Assembly: GCF_000508085.1 (NCBI RefSeq)
Contig: NZ_KI669560.1
Location: 278,219-342,218, forward strand
From: Sediminibacterium sp. C3
GTDB taxonomy: Bacteria; Bacteroidota; Bacteroidia; Chitinophagales; Chitinophagaceae
Length of the DNA: 64,000 nt
Reading direction: 5' to 3'
The notes beneath the pieces are model-generated. The model searched no databases, was not told the DNA's origin, and worked only from the letters and a program-made list of their open reading frames with translations. This document shows positions 17,880-24,423 of the stretch, in pieces. The position numbers were made by a program, and so were the translations under genes. The number at the start of each line of letters is the position of its first letter. Position 1 is the stretch's first letter.

Positions 17880-18049
17880 AAAAACCTTACACATTTAAAA
17901 ATTAATCCGGGTATTACTTTACAGGTGTTTTTCTAAATCCTGGATTTTGTTTACAATCAAAGATAGTCATTTCTAAGTTCAAGTAATAAGTTGTAATAGT
18001 TAGTAGTTGATCTGAAAGTTTAGGATTTTTTCTTTTCGGTTTTTATAGG
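17867..18049. other. IS-end-like sequence and relic DNA between IS30 fragment and IS-B
   Basis: From 17867 the sequence TGTCACGTCCTAAAA resembles the other IS3-type ends in the window (TGT, then CCTAA), suggesting that a lost element interrupted the IS30 gene. The rest is AT-rich without a gene, except for a minus-strand 18-codon frame starting at 17970 behind a copy of the epimerase leader. Confidence 0.35.
17968..17991 (-). repeat. duplicated start-codon leader, copy 2
   Basis: On the minus strand ACTTATTACTTGAACTTAGAA stands before an ATG that opens only 18 codons (MTIFDCKQNP...). It matches the epimerase leader at 13773-13796 at 22 of 24 positions. It may mark the start of a gene whose body was destroyed by IS activity. 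Confidence 0.5.
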
Positions 18050-18251
18050 TGTCTCGACCCCTTAAAAACTAGACAAAAGTTCAATATTGGTTAGTCTGTT
18101 TTGGGCTGTTTTTTCTCTGCTTTTGGCAAAGATAGCCTCGCCTGCAGAAAACTCAAGGCTATACGAAGCGGTGGTGGCCTTTTCACAAGGGCCTTCAACC
18201 ACCGGCCTTGACTTTTCCTCCGGCTTTGCGGCTTCAGGTTGCCTAAGCAGA

Positions 18252-19079
18252 TCAACGACCAGTATAATAGTCATCCCAGGCCTGTTGTGGTGATTGATCA
18301 CCTAAGCTTCCGTGTAGCCTTCTTTCATTGTAATGCTTTTTCCACCTGTTCATGACCAGGCCGGCATCATAGATCGATTCAAACTCATATCTGCGTTCAA
18401 TGGTTCGCTCTACAATGCTGTGATATGCTTCTATGAAAGAGTTCTCCTCCGGAGTGGCAACATGGGTAAATTCTTGGTCTACTTGCATCTCTTTGAGGTA
18501 ATCCCTCACAAGCTGGGCAATGAACTGACTTCCGTTGTCGTTTCTGATGGTGATACCCTTAACAGGATGTTTTTCAATAATCCGGCTAAGCAACCACTTC
18601 ACCTGTTCCTTTCGGATACGCCACCAAAGAAGCTGTCCCAAGATCTTGCGACTATATACATCGAGCACAGTCAACACCAATGCATTACGACCTGCACCAT
18701 GGATATGAAGGTACTTGATGTCCATACACAGCTGCTGCATCGGCGCTTCGGCTTGTTGAGTGTAGTACTGAACAAACTTACGCTTGTCTGTCTTAACCTG
18801 AATTTTACTACAATACAGCAAACCTTGCTCCGCCATCAGCCTGTACACCTTTTTCCTATTGATTAGAAAACCTTCCTGTCGAAGACTGGAAGTCATCACC
18901 CGGTATCCATAGTCAACAAACTCAATGCCTAAAATAAACTTTACAGCAATAATCACGCTGATGTTGCTGAGCTCATTACCATCCTTCATCAGAGTATGGG
19001 TCGATGGCTTTCTGCCTTGTTTTCCCGATTTACATCGGTAATAGAAGCTACTCCGATTAACACCACACCATTGCAGCAT
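18252..19079 (-). CDS. IS3-family transposase OrfB (IS-B)
   Basis: A 275-residue rve-type integrase. The DDE residues are in CMDIKYLHIHG, IRNDNGSQF and EENSFIEAYH, followed by the conserved HGSLGDQSP-type tail. The frame is open upstream of its ATG back to the A run at the end of orfA, so it can be expressed as an OrfAB fusion by -1 frameshifting. A 20-kb-distant element (59452) encodes a related protein. About 200 bases between its stop and the left IS end hold no gene. Confidence 0.93.
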   Translation of the reverse strand: MLQWCGVNRSSFYYRCKSGKQGRKPSTHTLMKDGNELSNISVIIAVKFILGIEFVDYGYRVMTSSLRQEGFLINRKKVYRLMAEQGLLYCSKIQVKTDKRKFVQYYTQQAEAPMQQLCMDIKYLHIHGAGRNALVLTVLDVYSRKILGQLLWWRIRKEQVKWLLSRIIEKHPVKGITIRNDNGSQFIAQLVRDYLKEMQVDQEFTHVATPEENSFIEAYHSIVERTIERRYEFESIYDAGLVMNRWKKHYNERRLHGSLGDQSPQQAWDDYYTGR

Positions 19080-19138
19080 CCGACTAACCTTTATCTTACT
19101 TTCAAAGAGCTGGATACAGGATCTTACATCCTGAACCT

Positions 19139-19432
19139 TTAACGGCTTTTTTTTAAAAGCTCGGTTTTGAACTCAAGCTCCAAAGCCTGGTTCGCAATGA
19201 TCCGTTTCAAACGTTCATTCTCAGACTGTAACTGTTTGACTTCCGGATCAATGGTGTGATACTTGGACCGTAAACCAGCTATCCCATCCTGATTGAACTC
19301 CTTCTTCCAACGATGGAATAACGATTGTGCCACATTGTGCTTGCGTAGCGTCTCAGTAAGCCCGTACTGATCCACTTCCTGGATGAGCTGAAGCTTCTGT
19401 TCAACACTCCAACTTCGACGTTTTGTACTCAT
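19139..19432 (-). CDS. IS3-family transposase OrfA (IS-B)
   Basis: A 97-residue HTH protein (SVEQKLQLIQEVDQYG, then LRKHNVAQSLFHRWKKEF) with a C-terminal coiled coil ending ELLKKSR. The last codons cover TTAAAAAAAAGCC, a run of eight A. A -1 shift there yields KKPLKVQDV and continues into the OrfB frame, the classical IS3 arrangement. Confidence 0.9.
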   Translation of the reverse strand: MSTKRRSWSVEQKLQLIQEVDQYGLTETLRKHNVAQSLFHRWKKEFNQDGIAGLRSKYHTIDPEVKQLQSENERLKRIIANQALELEFKTELLKKSR

Positions 19433-19808
19433 GGTTCCCTAAATTTAATGTTCTAAACTGAATTAAAAAATCAGTCCAGTCATTTAGGGGGCTAAGACAA
19501 CACCCAATGACCGGTTTGAAGAATCTATTAAATCACAAAATTGTACCACAGTTTTAACAACTAATCATTAACTTAACATCCTGATACTTTGGTATCGAAT
19601 TTGGGGAGTATTATATATCACTGATCATCTGTATAAGCATGTATTAGAGATAAGTAATTGTAATTACTTACTTAAAAACGGAAAGACTTATTTAATCAAG
19701 GATCTTAGTGAAATTGAAGAGCATGGCTACACAATGCCAGTATTAGATAGATAGATGTACATTTTTAAACTAAAAGAACTAAGTGAGCATTCGGCAATAA
19801 ATGGTATT

Positions 19809-19917
19809 GTCTGTCTTAAAATAAATAAGCGAGTATTCGAGAAATGCTAGTTTTCGTGAGTTTTTGGGTTAAGGTAATTGCATTTCTCGGCCGTGAGCGT
19901 TTGATTTTAAGACAGAC
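19809..19917. repeat. 109-bp MITE-like inverted-repeat element
   Basis: The arms 19809-19847 and 19880-19917 are inverted copies: the outer 14 bases GTCTGTCTTAAAAT match perfectly, as do the inner ten CGAGAAATGC, with a variable AAGCG/ACGCT stretch between. The 32-base centre is not repeated. There is no coding capacity. Shape and size fit a miniature element mobilised by a transposase with such ends, or a large transcribed hairpin. Confidence 0.6.
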
Positions 19918-19981
19918 TCTTGATTTATGTCGAATTCCGAAAGAATTTATTGATTTAACAGCCATTTAAACCAATGCCGCG

Positions 19982-19989
19982 TAAATTTG
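19982..19989 (+). promoter_or_regulatory. TAnnTTTG -7 box before superoxide dismutase
   Basis: TAAATTTG matches the Bacteroidota -7 consensus and lies 34 bases before the start codon. No TTTG box lies at the usual 19-base spacing upstream, so support is partial. Confidence 0.35.
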
Positions 19990-20023
19990 TAATTCATTCA
20001 TACACATTTTAAATAGAAATATT

Positions 20024-20629
20024 ATGTCATTTACACTAGCACCTTTACCCTATGCGCACGATGCGCTTGAGCCACATATCGACACTACTACCATGCAAAT
20101 TCACCATGGTAAGCACCATCAGGCTTATGTTGACAATTTAAACAAAGCCATCGCTGGTACACCCAACGAAGGCAAGTCTTTGGAAGAATTGGTGAAAGCT
20201 GCAGGCAGCATTAGCCCTGCTGTTCGCAACAACGGTGGCGGTCACTGGAACCATACTTTCTTCTGGGAAAGCCTTGCAGCCAATGCAGGTGGAACACCTT
20301 CAGGTGAATTAGCAGATGTCATCAATGCTGCTTTTGGCTCATTCGATGCGTTCAAAGAAAAATTTGCAAACGCAGGGATGACTCGTTTTGGTAGCGGTTG
20401 GGCCTGGTTAATTGTAAAAGACGGTAAACTGGAAGTAAGTTCTACTCCCAATCAGGACAACCCCTTAATGGATGTTGCTGAAGTAAAAGGAACTCCCATC
20501 TTAGGAGCGGATGTTTGGGAGCATGCATACTATCTTAAATACCAGAACCGCAGAGCAGATTATTTAGCTGCTTTCTGGAATGTAGTTAACTGGAGCAAAG
20601 TTGCTGAGCGTTTTGCAGCAGCCAAGTAA
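20024..20629 (+). CDS. sod: superoxide dismutase, Fe/Mn family
   Basis: A 201-residue cytoplasmic enzyme that dismutates superoxide. The four metal ligands are His27 (MQIHHGKHH), His77 (HWNHTFFW), Asp163 and His167 (DVWEHAYY). It lacks a signal peptide. Whether Fe, Mn or either is used cannot be read safely. It stands alone with its own terminator. Confidence 0.96.
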   Translation: MSFTLAPLPYAHDALEPHIDTTTMQIHHGKHHQAYVDNLNKAIAGTPNEGKSLEELVKAAGSISPAVRNNGGGHWNHTFFWESLAANAGGTPSGELADVINAAFGSFDAFKEKFANAGMTRFGSGWAWLIVKDGKLEVSSTPNQDNPLMDVAEVKGTPILGADVWEHAYYLKYQNRRADYLAAFWNVVNWSKVAERFAAAK

Positions 20630-20649
20630 ATAAAATCTTGTATTTTCAC

Positions 20650-20683
20650 ATCACGCTGTAGGTATCTGCAGCGTGATTTTTTT
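20650..20683 (+). terminator. Rho-independent terminator after superoxide dismutase
   Basis: A 9-bp perfect stem ATCACGCTG/CAGCGTGAT (20650-20658 with 20669-20677) is followed by an unbroken T run. It lies 20 bases after the stop codon. Confidence 0.88.
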
Positions 20684-20696
20684 TAAATATAGTTGT

Positions 20697-21293
20697 ATGA
20701 AAAACCTATTTGCCTTTTTTGTTGTTAGCAGTTTATTAATCGCCTGTGCCGGAAATGATAAAACCATTATCATCATGAGTAAGGGAGATGCCACAGTGGA
20801 TTTAAATGCAGGAACCATTCAGGCAAAAGACGGCGCAGGTCATGAAGAAAAACTGGTAGCTGTAAACAAGGCCAATATCAGTTTTAAACTCAATACACCG
20901 GCAGGTGAAGCTACCGTTGAGTTAAAAGAAAATGGTCTGTATGTCATCAACGTAAAAAATGACACAATCATCGGCAGTTATCAACCCTATACCAGTGCTT
21001 CTCAGGCTCAAAAAGTAATTACGCAGGAAAGCCTGGCGCAAAAAATTGATTCTTTACAATTATTAAGCGAGGGTAAAAATGTAACTGCCGCCAACAGAAA
21101 CTATTTCATTTTACCTAACCAGGCAACATTGATTACCAGCAACCCTCAGGCGCAGGTAGTGGGTCCTTATCACCAAATGCGTTCTGCAGAAAAAGTTGAC
21201 GGAAAAGATCCTGAGATTTATCGTTTCTATAGCATCAAGGAAATCAGAGAGATGATTACTAAACTCAGAGCGCTTACTGTTGCGCCTGAATAA
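20697..21293 (+). CDS. lipoprotein of unknown function
   Basis: A 198-residue protein starting at the ATG at 20697. The signal peptide ends LLIAC, a lipobox, so it is probably lipid-anchored. The mature part begins with beta-rich, Thr/Asn-containing sequence (MSKGDATVDLNAGTIQAKDG) and has a C-terminal segment with YRFYSIKEIREMITKLRAL. No family was recognised. An in-frame ATG at 20673 lies within the T run of the preceding terminator and is unlikely. It is convergent with yidD, with only two bases between the stops. Confidence 0.75.
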   Translation: MKNLFAFFVVSSLLIACAGNDKTIIIMSKGDATVDLNAGTIQAKDGAGHEEKLVAVNKANISFKLNTPAGEATVELKENGLYVINVKNDTIIGSYQPYTSASQAQKVITQESLAQKIDSLQLLSEGKNVTAANRNYFILPNQATLITSNPQAQVVGPYHQMRSAEKVDGKDPEIYRFYSIKEIREMITKLRALTVAPE

Positions 21294-21295
21294 AT

Positions 21296-21592
21296 TTAAG
21301 GAACCGGATCCCAGCCGGAACCTCCGCCAGGTCTGCATTTGCTGAGTCGCTTAACAAGCAACCATCCTCCTTTAAAAAGACCATATTTTTTTAAGGCTTC
21401 TTCTCCGTATTGAGAACAAGTGGGTATAAATCTGCACTTAGGCCCCATCACAGGAGATATAATGTATTGATATATTTTAATGAATGGGATCAATACATAG
21501 CCAAGCAAACGGGTTATAGAAAATTGGCTTTGCCGGCTTTTCTCAGAAGTTATTGGGGGATTACAACCGCTACACATGGCTTTCGGTTTCAC
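21296..21592 (-). CDS. yidD: membrane protein insertion efficiency factor YidD
   Basis: A 98-residue protein assisting YidC-dependent membrane insertion. The hallmark core is present: [22 protein letters not shown] and [18 protein letters not shown]. The N-terminus carries about 25 extra residues with two cysteines (CSGC). It overlaps the end of rnpA by 23 bases, the usual rpmH-rnpA-yidD order. Confidence 0.95.
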   Translation of the reverse strand: MKPKAMCSGCNPPITSEKSRQSQFSITRLLGYVLIPFIKIYQYIISPVMGPKCRFIPTCSQYGEEALKKYGLFKGGWLLVKRLSKCRPGGGSGWDPVP

Positions 21593-21974
21593 TGATTTTT
21601 CGAACCAATTTTTCCAGGACTTTTTCCATAGTTTCCTTTAGTGCGGCAAACTCAGGGAGCTCTTTACCTATGTACAAAAAGAAAACATCTAAAGTTGATG
21701 TCTTTTGTTCCATGGCAGCATAAAGCGGGTGCTTTTGTGTTCTGTATACTTCGCGCAACAATCGTTTAACCCTGTTTCGGTCATTGGCTTTCTTAAAAAT
21801 CCTTGAACTCACACCTACACCGGCTTGAACATTGCCTGAATTAACTTCTTCCGACAAGGTGTAAAACACTTTAATCGGGAAAATACTAAACGACTTACCC
21901 CTGGCAAATAGCCCTTCCAAAGCTTTTCTGCTTTTTAATTTTTCGTTTTGGGAATAAGTGTTTTTGATAGCCAT
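21570..21974 (-). CDS. rnpA: ribonuclease P protein component
   Basis: A 134-residue basic protein that helps the RNase P RNA cut 5' leaders from pre-tRNA. Family signatures include the N-terminal [14 protein letters not shown] and the RNR motif in [18 protein letters not shown]. It lies downstream of rpmH, separated by a hairpin terminator, and overlaps yidD. Confidence 0.95.
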   Translation of the reverse strand: MAIKNTYSQNEKLKSRKALEGLFARGKSFSIFPIKVFYTLSEEVNSGNVQAGVGVSSRIFKKANDRNRVKRLLREVYRTQKHPLYAAMEQKTSTLDVFFLYIGKELPEFAALKETMEKVLEKLVRKISETESHV

Positions 21975-21980
21975 ACTTTA

Positions 21981-22015
21981 CAAAACTAAAAAAGCTCCGT
22001 CACAAAGACGGAGCT
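21981..22015 (-). terminator. Rho-independent terminator between rpmH and rnpA
   Basis: A 9-bp perfect stem AGCTCCGTC/GACGGAGCT with loop ACAAA; on the minus strand the stem is followed by TTTTTAGTTTTG. It would end or attenuate transcription from rpmH before rnpA, favouring much more L34 than RnpA. Confidence 0.8.
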
Positions 22016-22075
22016 CAATATGATTTGCCCAACAGGATTCAATTGATTCCTGTTTCCTCAGAGAGGATGAGGGGA

Positions 22076-22231
22076 TTACTTTAATCCTTTTTCGCTGGAA
22101 ACAGTAAGTTTCTTGCGACCTTTCGCTCTGCGGCTTGCCAATACTTTACGGCCATTAGCAGTCTCCATACGCTTACGGAAACCGTGAACGGTTTTACGAC
22201 GACGCTTGTGTGGTTGGAATGTACGTTTCAT
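22076..22231 (-). CDS. rpmH: 50S ribosomal protein L34
   Basis: A 51-residue protein beginning [18 protein letters not shown] and continuing [17 protein letters not shown], which is the L34 signature. The C-terminus ([11 protein letters not shown]) is a few residues longer than the E. coli protein. It is very rich in Arg and Lys. It sits upstream of rnpA as in most bacteria. Confidence 0.97.
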   Translation of the reverse strand: MKRTFQPHKRRRKTVHGFRKRMETANGRKVLASRRAKGRKKLTVSSEKGLK

Positions 22232-22330
22232 TGATGTCTTTTTTTACTAACCCTAAAATATGGTTTCATTTCAGTGCTGCAGTCACCATACCGCCGCTTG
22301 TGAAAGGACGGCAAAATTAAGTAAAAAAGA

Positions 22331-23161
22331 TTAATGACCCAATAGTATATGCTCCGATTTTAAGGATTTTCCGAAGAAAATAGCCCCTTTTTCATCAAAA
22401 TCGGCGGTGGAATCGGTGGTACAGAACCTGATTTGCCCTTTTTTGGAACATTTATCCTCCATTGCAGGGTGCCTTTCCAGGTAATGAGCCAGGCTTTGGG
22501 CTACAATTTCTCCCTGAGCAATCAGCTGAATATGATTGGGCAAAATAGCAGAAATTTTAGGTATTAGTAACGGATAATGGGTGCAAGCCAGTAAAATGGT
22601 ATCAATAGCAGGGGATTGTTGTAACAACTGATCAAGGCTTTCTTTTACAAAATAGTCTGCTCCTGACCCTTCATGCGCTCCGTTTTCAATCAAGGGCACC
22701 CACATGGGGCAGGCCTGCTGATACACAGCCATTTCAGGAAAGAAATGGGCTATTTCCAGAATATAGCTTTCGCTGATGACCGTTCCCTTGGTTGCCAATA
22801 CCCCTAGCTGGCCCGATTCTGAGAAACGACCAATCACTTCAGCGGTGGGTCTGATCACCCCGAGAACCCTTTTAGATGGCCCGTAATTGGCCAAATCTTT
22901 TTGTTGTATTGTTCGCAAGGCCTTTGCTGATGCCGTATTACAAGCCAATATTACCAGTTCACAACCCTGCTCAAAAAACCATTCAACTGCCTCTAAAGTA
23001 TATTGATATACCGTTTCAAAGGATCGGGTGCCGTAAGGTGCTCTGGCATTGTCTCCCAGGTATAGATAATCGTATTGGGGCAGCGCATTCACCAGTTCTT
23101 TTAAAATGGTTAATCCTCCGTATCCACTATCAAAAACGCCGATGGGTGCTGATGGTTGCAT
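22331..23161 (-). CDS. murI: glutamate racemase
   Basis: A 276-residue cytoplasmic enzyme supplying D-glutamate for peptidoglycan. Catalytic segments are GVFDSGYGGL near the N-terminus, ACNTASA and ACTHYPLL, the last two carrying the catalytic cysteines. The start at 23161 (MQPSAPIG) is chosen because an upstream in-frame start at 23200 lies inside the terminator hairpin of the ompH gene. It follows the bamA-ompH-ompH set on the same strand. Confidence 0.95.
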   Translation of the reverse strand: MQPSAPIGVFDSGYGGLTILKELVNALPQYDYLYLGDNARAPYGTRSFETVYQYTLEAVEWFFEQGCELVILACNTASAKALRTIQQKDLANYGPSKRVLGVIRPTAEVIGRFSESGQLGVLATKGTVISESYILEIAHFFPEMAVYQQACPMWVPLIENGAHEGSGADYFVKESLDQLLQQSPAIDTILLACTHYPLLIPKISAILPNHIQLIAQGEIVAQSLAHYLERHPAMEDKCSKKGQIRFCTTDSTADFDEKGAIFFGKSLKSEHILLGH

Positions 23162-23171
23162 GGGCCTAAAG

Positions 23172-23211
23172 ATAAAAACAAAAAGCCTCTCTGAAATCAA
23201 TCAGAGAGGCT
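23172..23211 (-). terminator. Rho-independent terminator after ompH
   Basis: The 11-bp stem AGCCTCTCTGA/TCAGAGAGGCT (23184-23194 with 23201-23211) is followed on the minus strand by TTTTTGTTTTT. It separates the outer-membrane assembly set from murI. Confidence 0.88.
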
Positions 23212-23244
23212 ATATAATTCAGTTTACAGTGTTTGTATTCAGAA

Positions 23245-23856
23245 CTATCCTTTACCTGCAGGCTTAGCCGCTGGCTTAGCAGGAGTTGTTGTGCTGCTTC
23301 CTGTAGCTGCTTTCCATGCATCTTCAATTTCCTTTGGTAAAGGAAGTTTTAATTTTTGTGCAGCGCGGATAGTGATATTATCCAATAAGTTTGGTCTTAC
23401 ATAAGGAGAAATGGTTTCAGCCTTTAAAACCAAAGTATACTTCTGCTCAGCAACTACTTCCTGAACGGCAGCATATAATTTTTGTCTGTATGGATCAACC
23501 AGTTCTTCGTATTTAGCTTGTTCCATTTGCTGAGAATATTCAGTCCAGTTAACCAATTTGTAACGGGCCTGTAGTAATTCTCTGGTTGCCATTTCTCTTG
23601 CTTTAGGAGGCATAGTTGCAGAATCTTTCTTGAAGATGCTGTCTCTGCGTTGGTAGTCAGCCAAAGTGTATTTGTATTCTTCCTGCAAAGAATCTATTCT
23701 GTAGCTATTTAAAAGGGTATCAATTTTAGCAATACCAGGGAACAAAGAAAGGGCGGCTTGCTCATCAAAATAACCAATTTTAACCTGAGCGCTGGCGCTG
23801 TTAGAGAAAAGTGTAACCGCAGCGATTGCCACACACACAAAGAGAAATTTTTTCAT
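23245..23856 (-). CDS. OmpH/Skp family periplasmic chaperone (second copy)
   Basis: A 203-residue protein with a cleavable signal peptide ending ...SASAQ, a first beta strand VKIGYFDEQ, then long charged helices rich in Gln, Lys and Tyr, typical of Skp tentacles. The tail is Pro/Ala/Lys-rich (TTPAKPAAKPAG). It lies 32 bases downstream of a second OmpH gene and behind bamA, so it probably carries unfolded outer-membrane proteins to the BAM complex. Confidence 0.9.
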   Translation of the reverse strand: MKKFLFVCVAIAAVTLFSNSASAQVKIGYFDEQAALSLFPGIAKIDTLLNSYRIDSLQEEYKYTLADYQRRDSIFKKDSATMPPKAREMATRELLQARYKLVNWTEYSQQMEQAKYEELVDPYRQKLYAAVQEVVAEQKYTLVLKAETISPYVRPNLLDNITIRAAQKLKLPLPKEIEDAWKAATGSSTTTPAKPAAKPAGKG

Positions 23857-23888
23857 TGTAATGAAATTTATTGTTTGTTTTTGATTAA

Positions 23889-24407
23889 CTAGTTTTTAAT
23901 GCCCAACTCTCTCAAAACCTCATCGGATTTATCCAGTTTGGGGTCGGCAAATATAACGGTAATTCCTTCACTTTTATCCAAGATAAAATCATAAACCCTT
24001 GCTACCGCTATTTTTTGGATGGCATTGTATACTTTATCCTGAATAGGTTTAACTAATTTTTGGCGCTCTTTGAACAAATCCCCCTCGTATCCGAAGCGCT
24101 TTTTTTGCAGATCCCTGATCTCTTTTTCTTTTACAAAAAGCTCGTCTTCCCTTTTTTTCTTTAATTCCTCCGTTAACATAACCTGCTCTGCCTCGTAGTT
24201 TTTGTACATTTTGTCGAGGATGGCCTGCTTGTCGTCAATTTCTTTTTGCCATTGTTCCCCTACCAGCTGCAGCTTTTTATCTGCGTCTCGGTATTCCGGT
24301 ATTTTACTCAGAATATACTTGGTGTCGATAATTGCATAGCGTTGTTGAGCGCTAACTGCTGTTGTAAGCAATACAAGGGTGGTAAAAGCAACTAAAATTT
24401 TTTTCAT
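23889..24407 (-). CDS. OmpH/Skp family periplasmic chaperone (first copy)
   Basis: A 172-residue protein with signal peptide (MKKILVAFTTL... ending VSAQ). YAIIDTKYILSKIPEY begins the OmpH domain, followed by a long charged coiled-coil region (KKKREDELFVKEKEIRDLQ) and the final IADPKLDKSDEVL-like strand. The start at 24407 is chosen since it begins the signal peptide; a frame open to 24467 would overlap bamA. It is 16 bases from bamA. Confidence 0.92.
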   Translation of the reverse strand: MKKILVAFTTLVLLTTAVSAQQRYAIIDTKYILSKIPEYRDADKKLQLVGEQWQKEIDDKQAILDKMYKNYEAEQVMLTEELKKKREDELFVKEKEIRDLQKKRFGYEGDLFKERQKLVKPIQDKVYNAIQKIAVARVYDFILDKSEGITVIFADPKLDKSDEVLRELGIKN

Positions 24408-24423
24408 ACCGATCATTTTATGG

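Larger units (their letters stand above)
18050..19499 (-). mobile_element. IS3-family insertion sequence (IS-B)
   Basis: A complete element of 1450 bases with transposase genes on the minus strand. The ends TGTCTCGACCCCTTAAAAAC and, from the other side, TGTCTTAGCCCCCTAAATGA are imperfect inverted repeats. They resemble the ends of the element at 59452. No direct target repeat is visible at the boundaries. Confidence 0.88.
19500..20023. other. intergenic region with orphan reading frame and an inverted-repeat element
   Basis: The 524 bases between IS-B and the superoxide dismutase hold no intact gene. An ATG-less open stretch at about 19581-19754 reads LYKHVLEISN then NGKTYLIKDLSEIEEHG and ends in TAG; it could be the end of a lost gene. 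A 109-bp palindromic element occupies 19809-19917. The dismutase promoter should lie in the last 100 bases. Confidence 0.5.
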
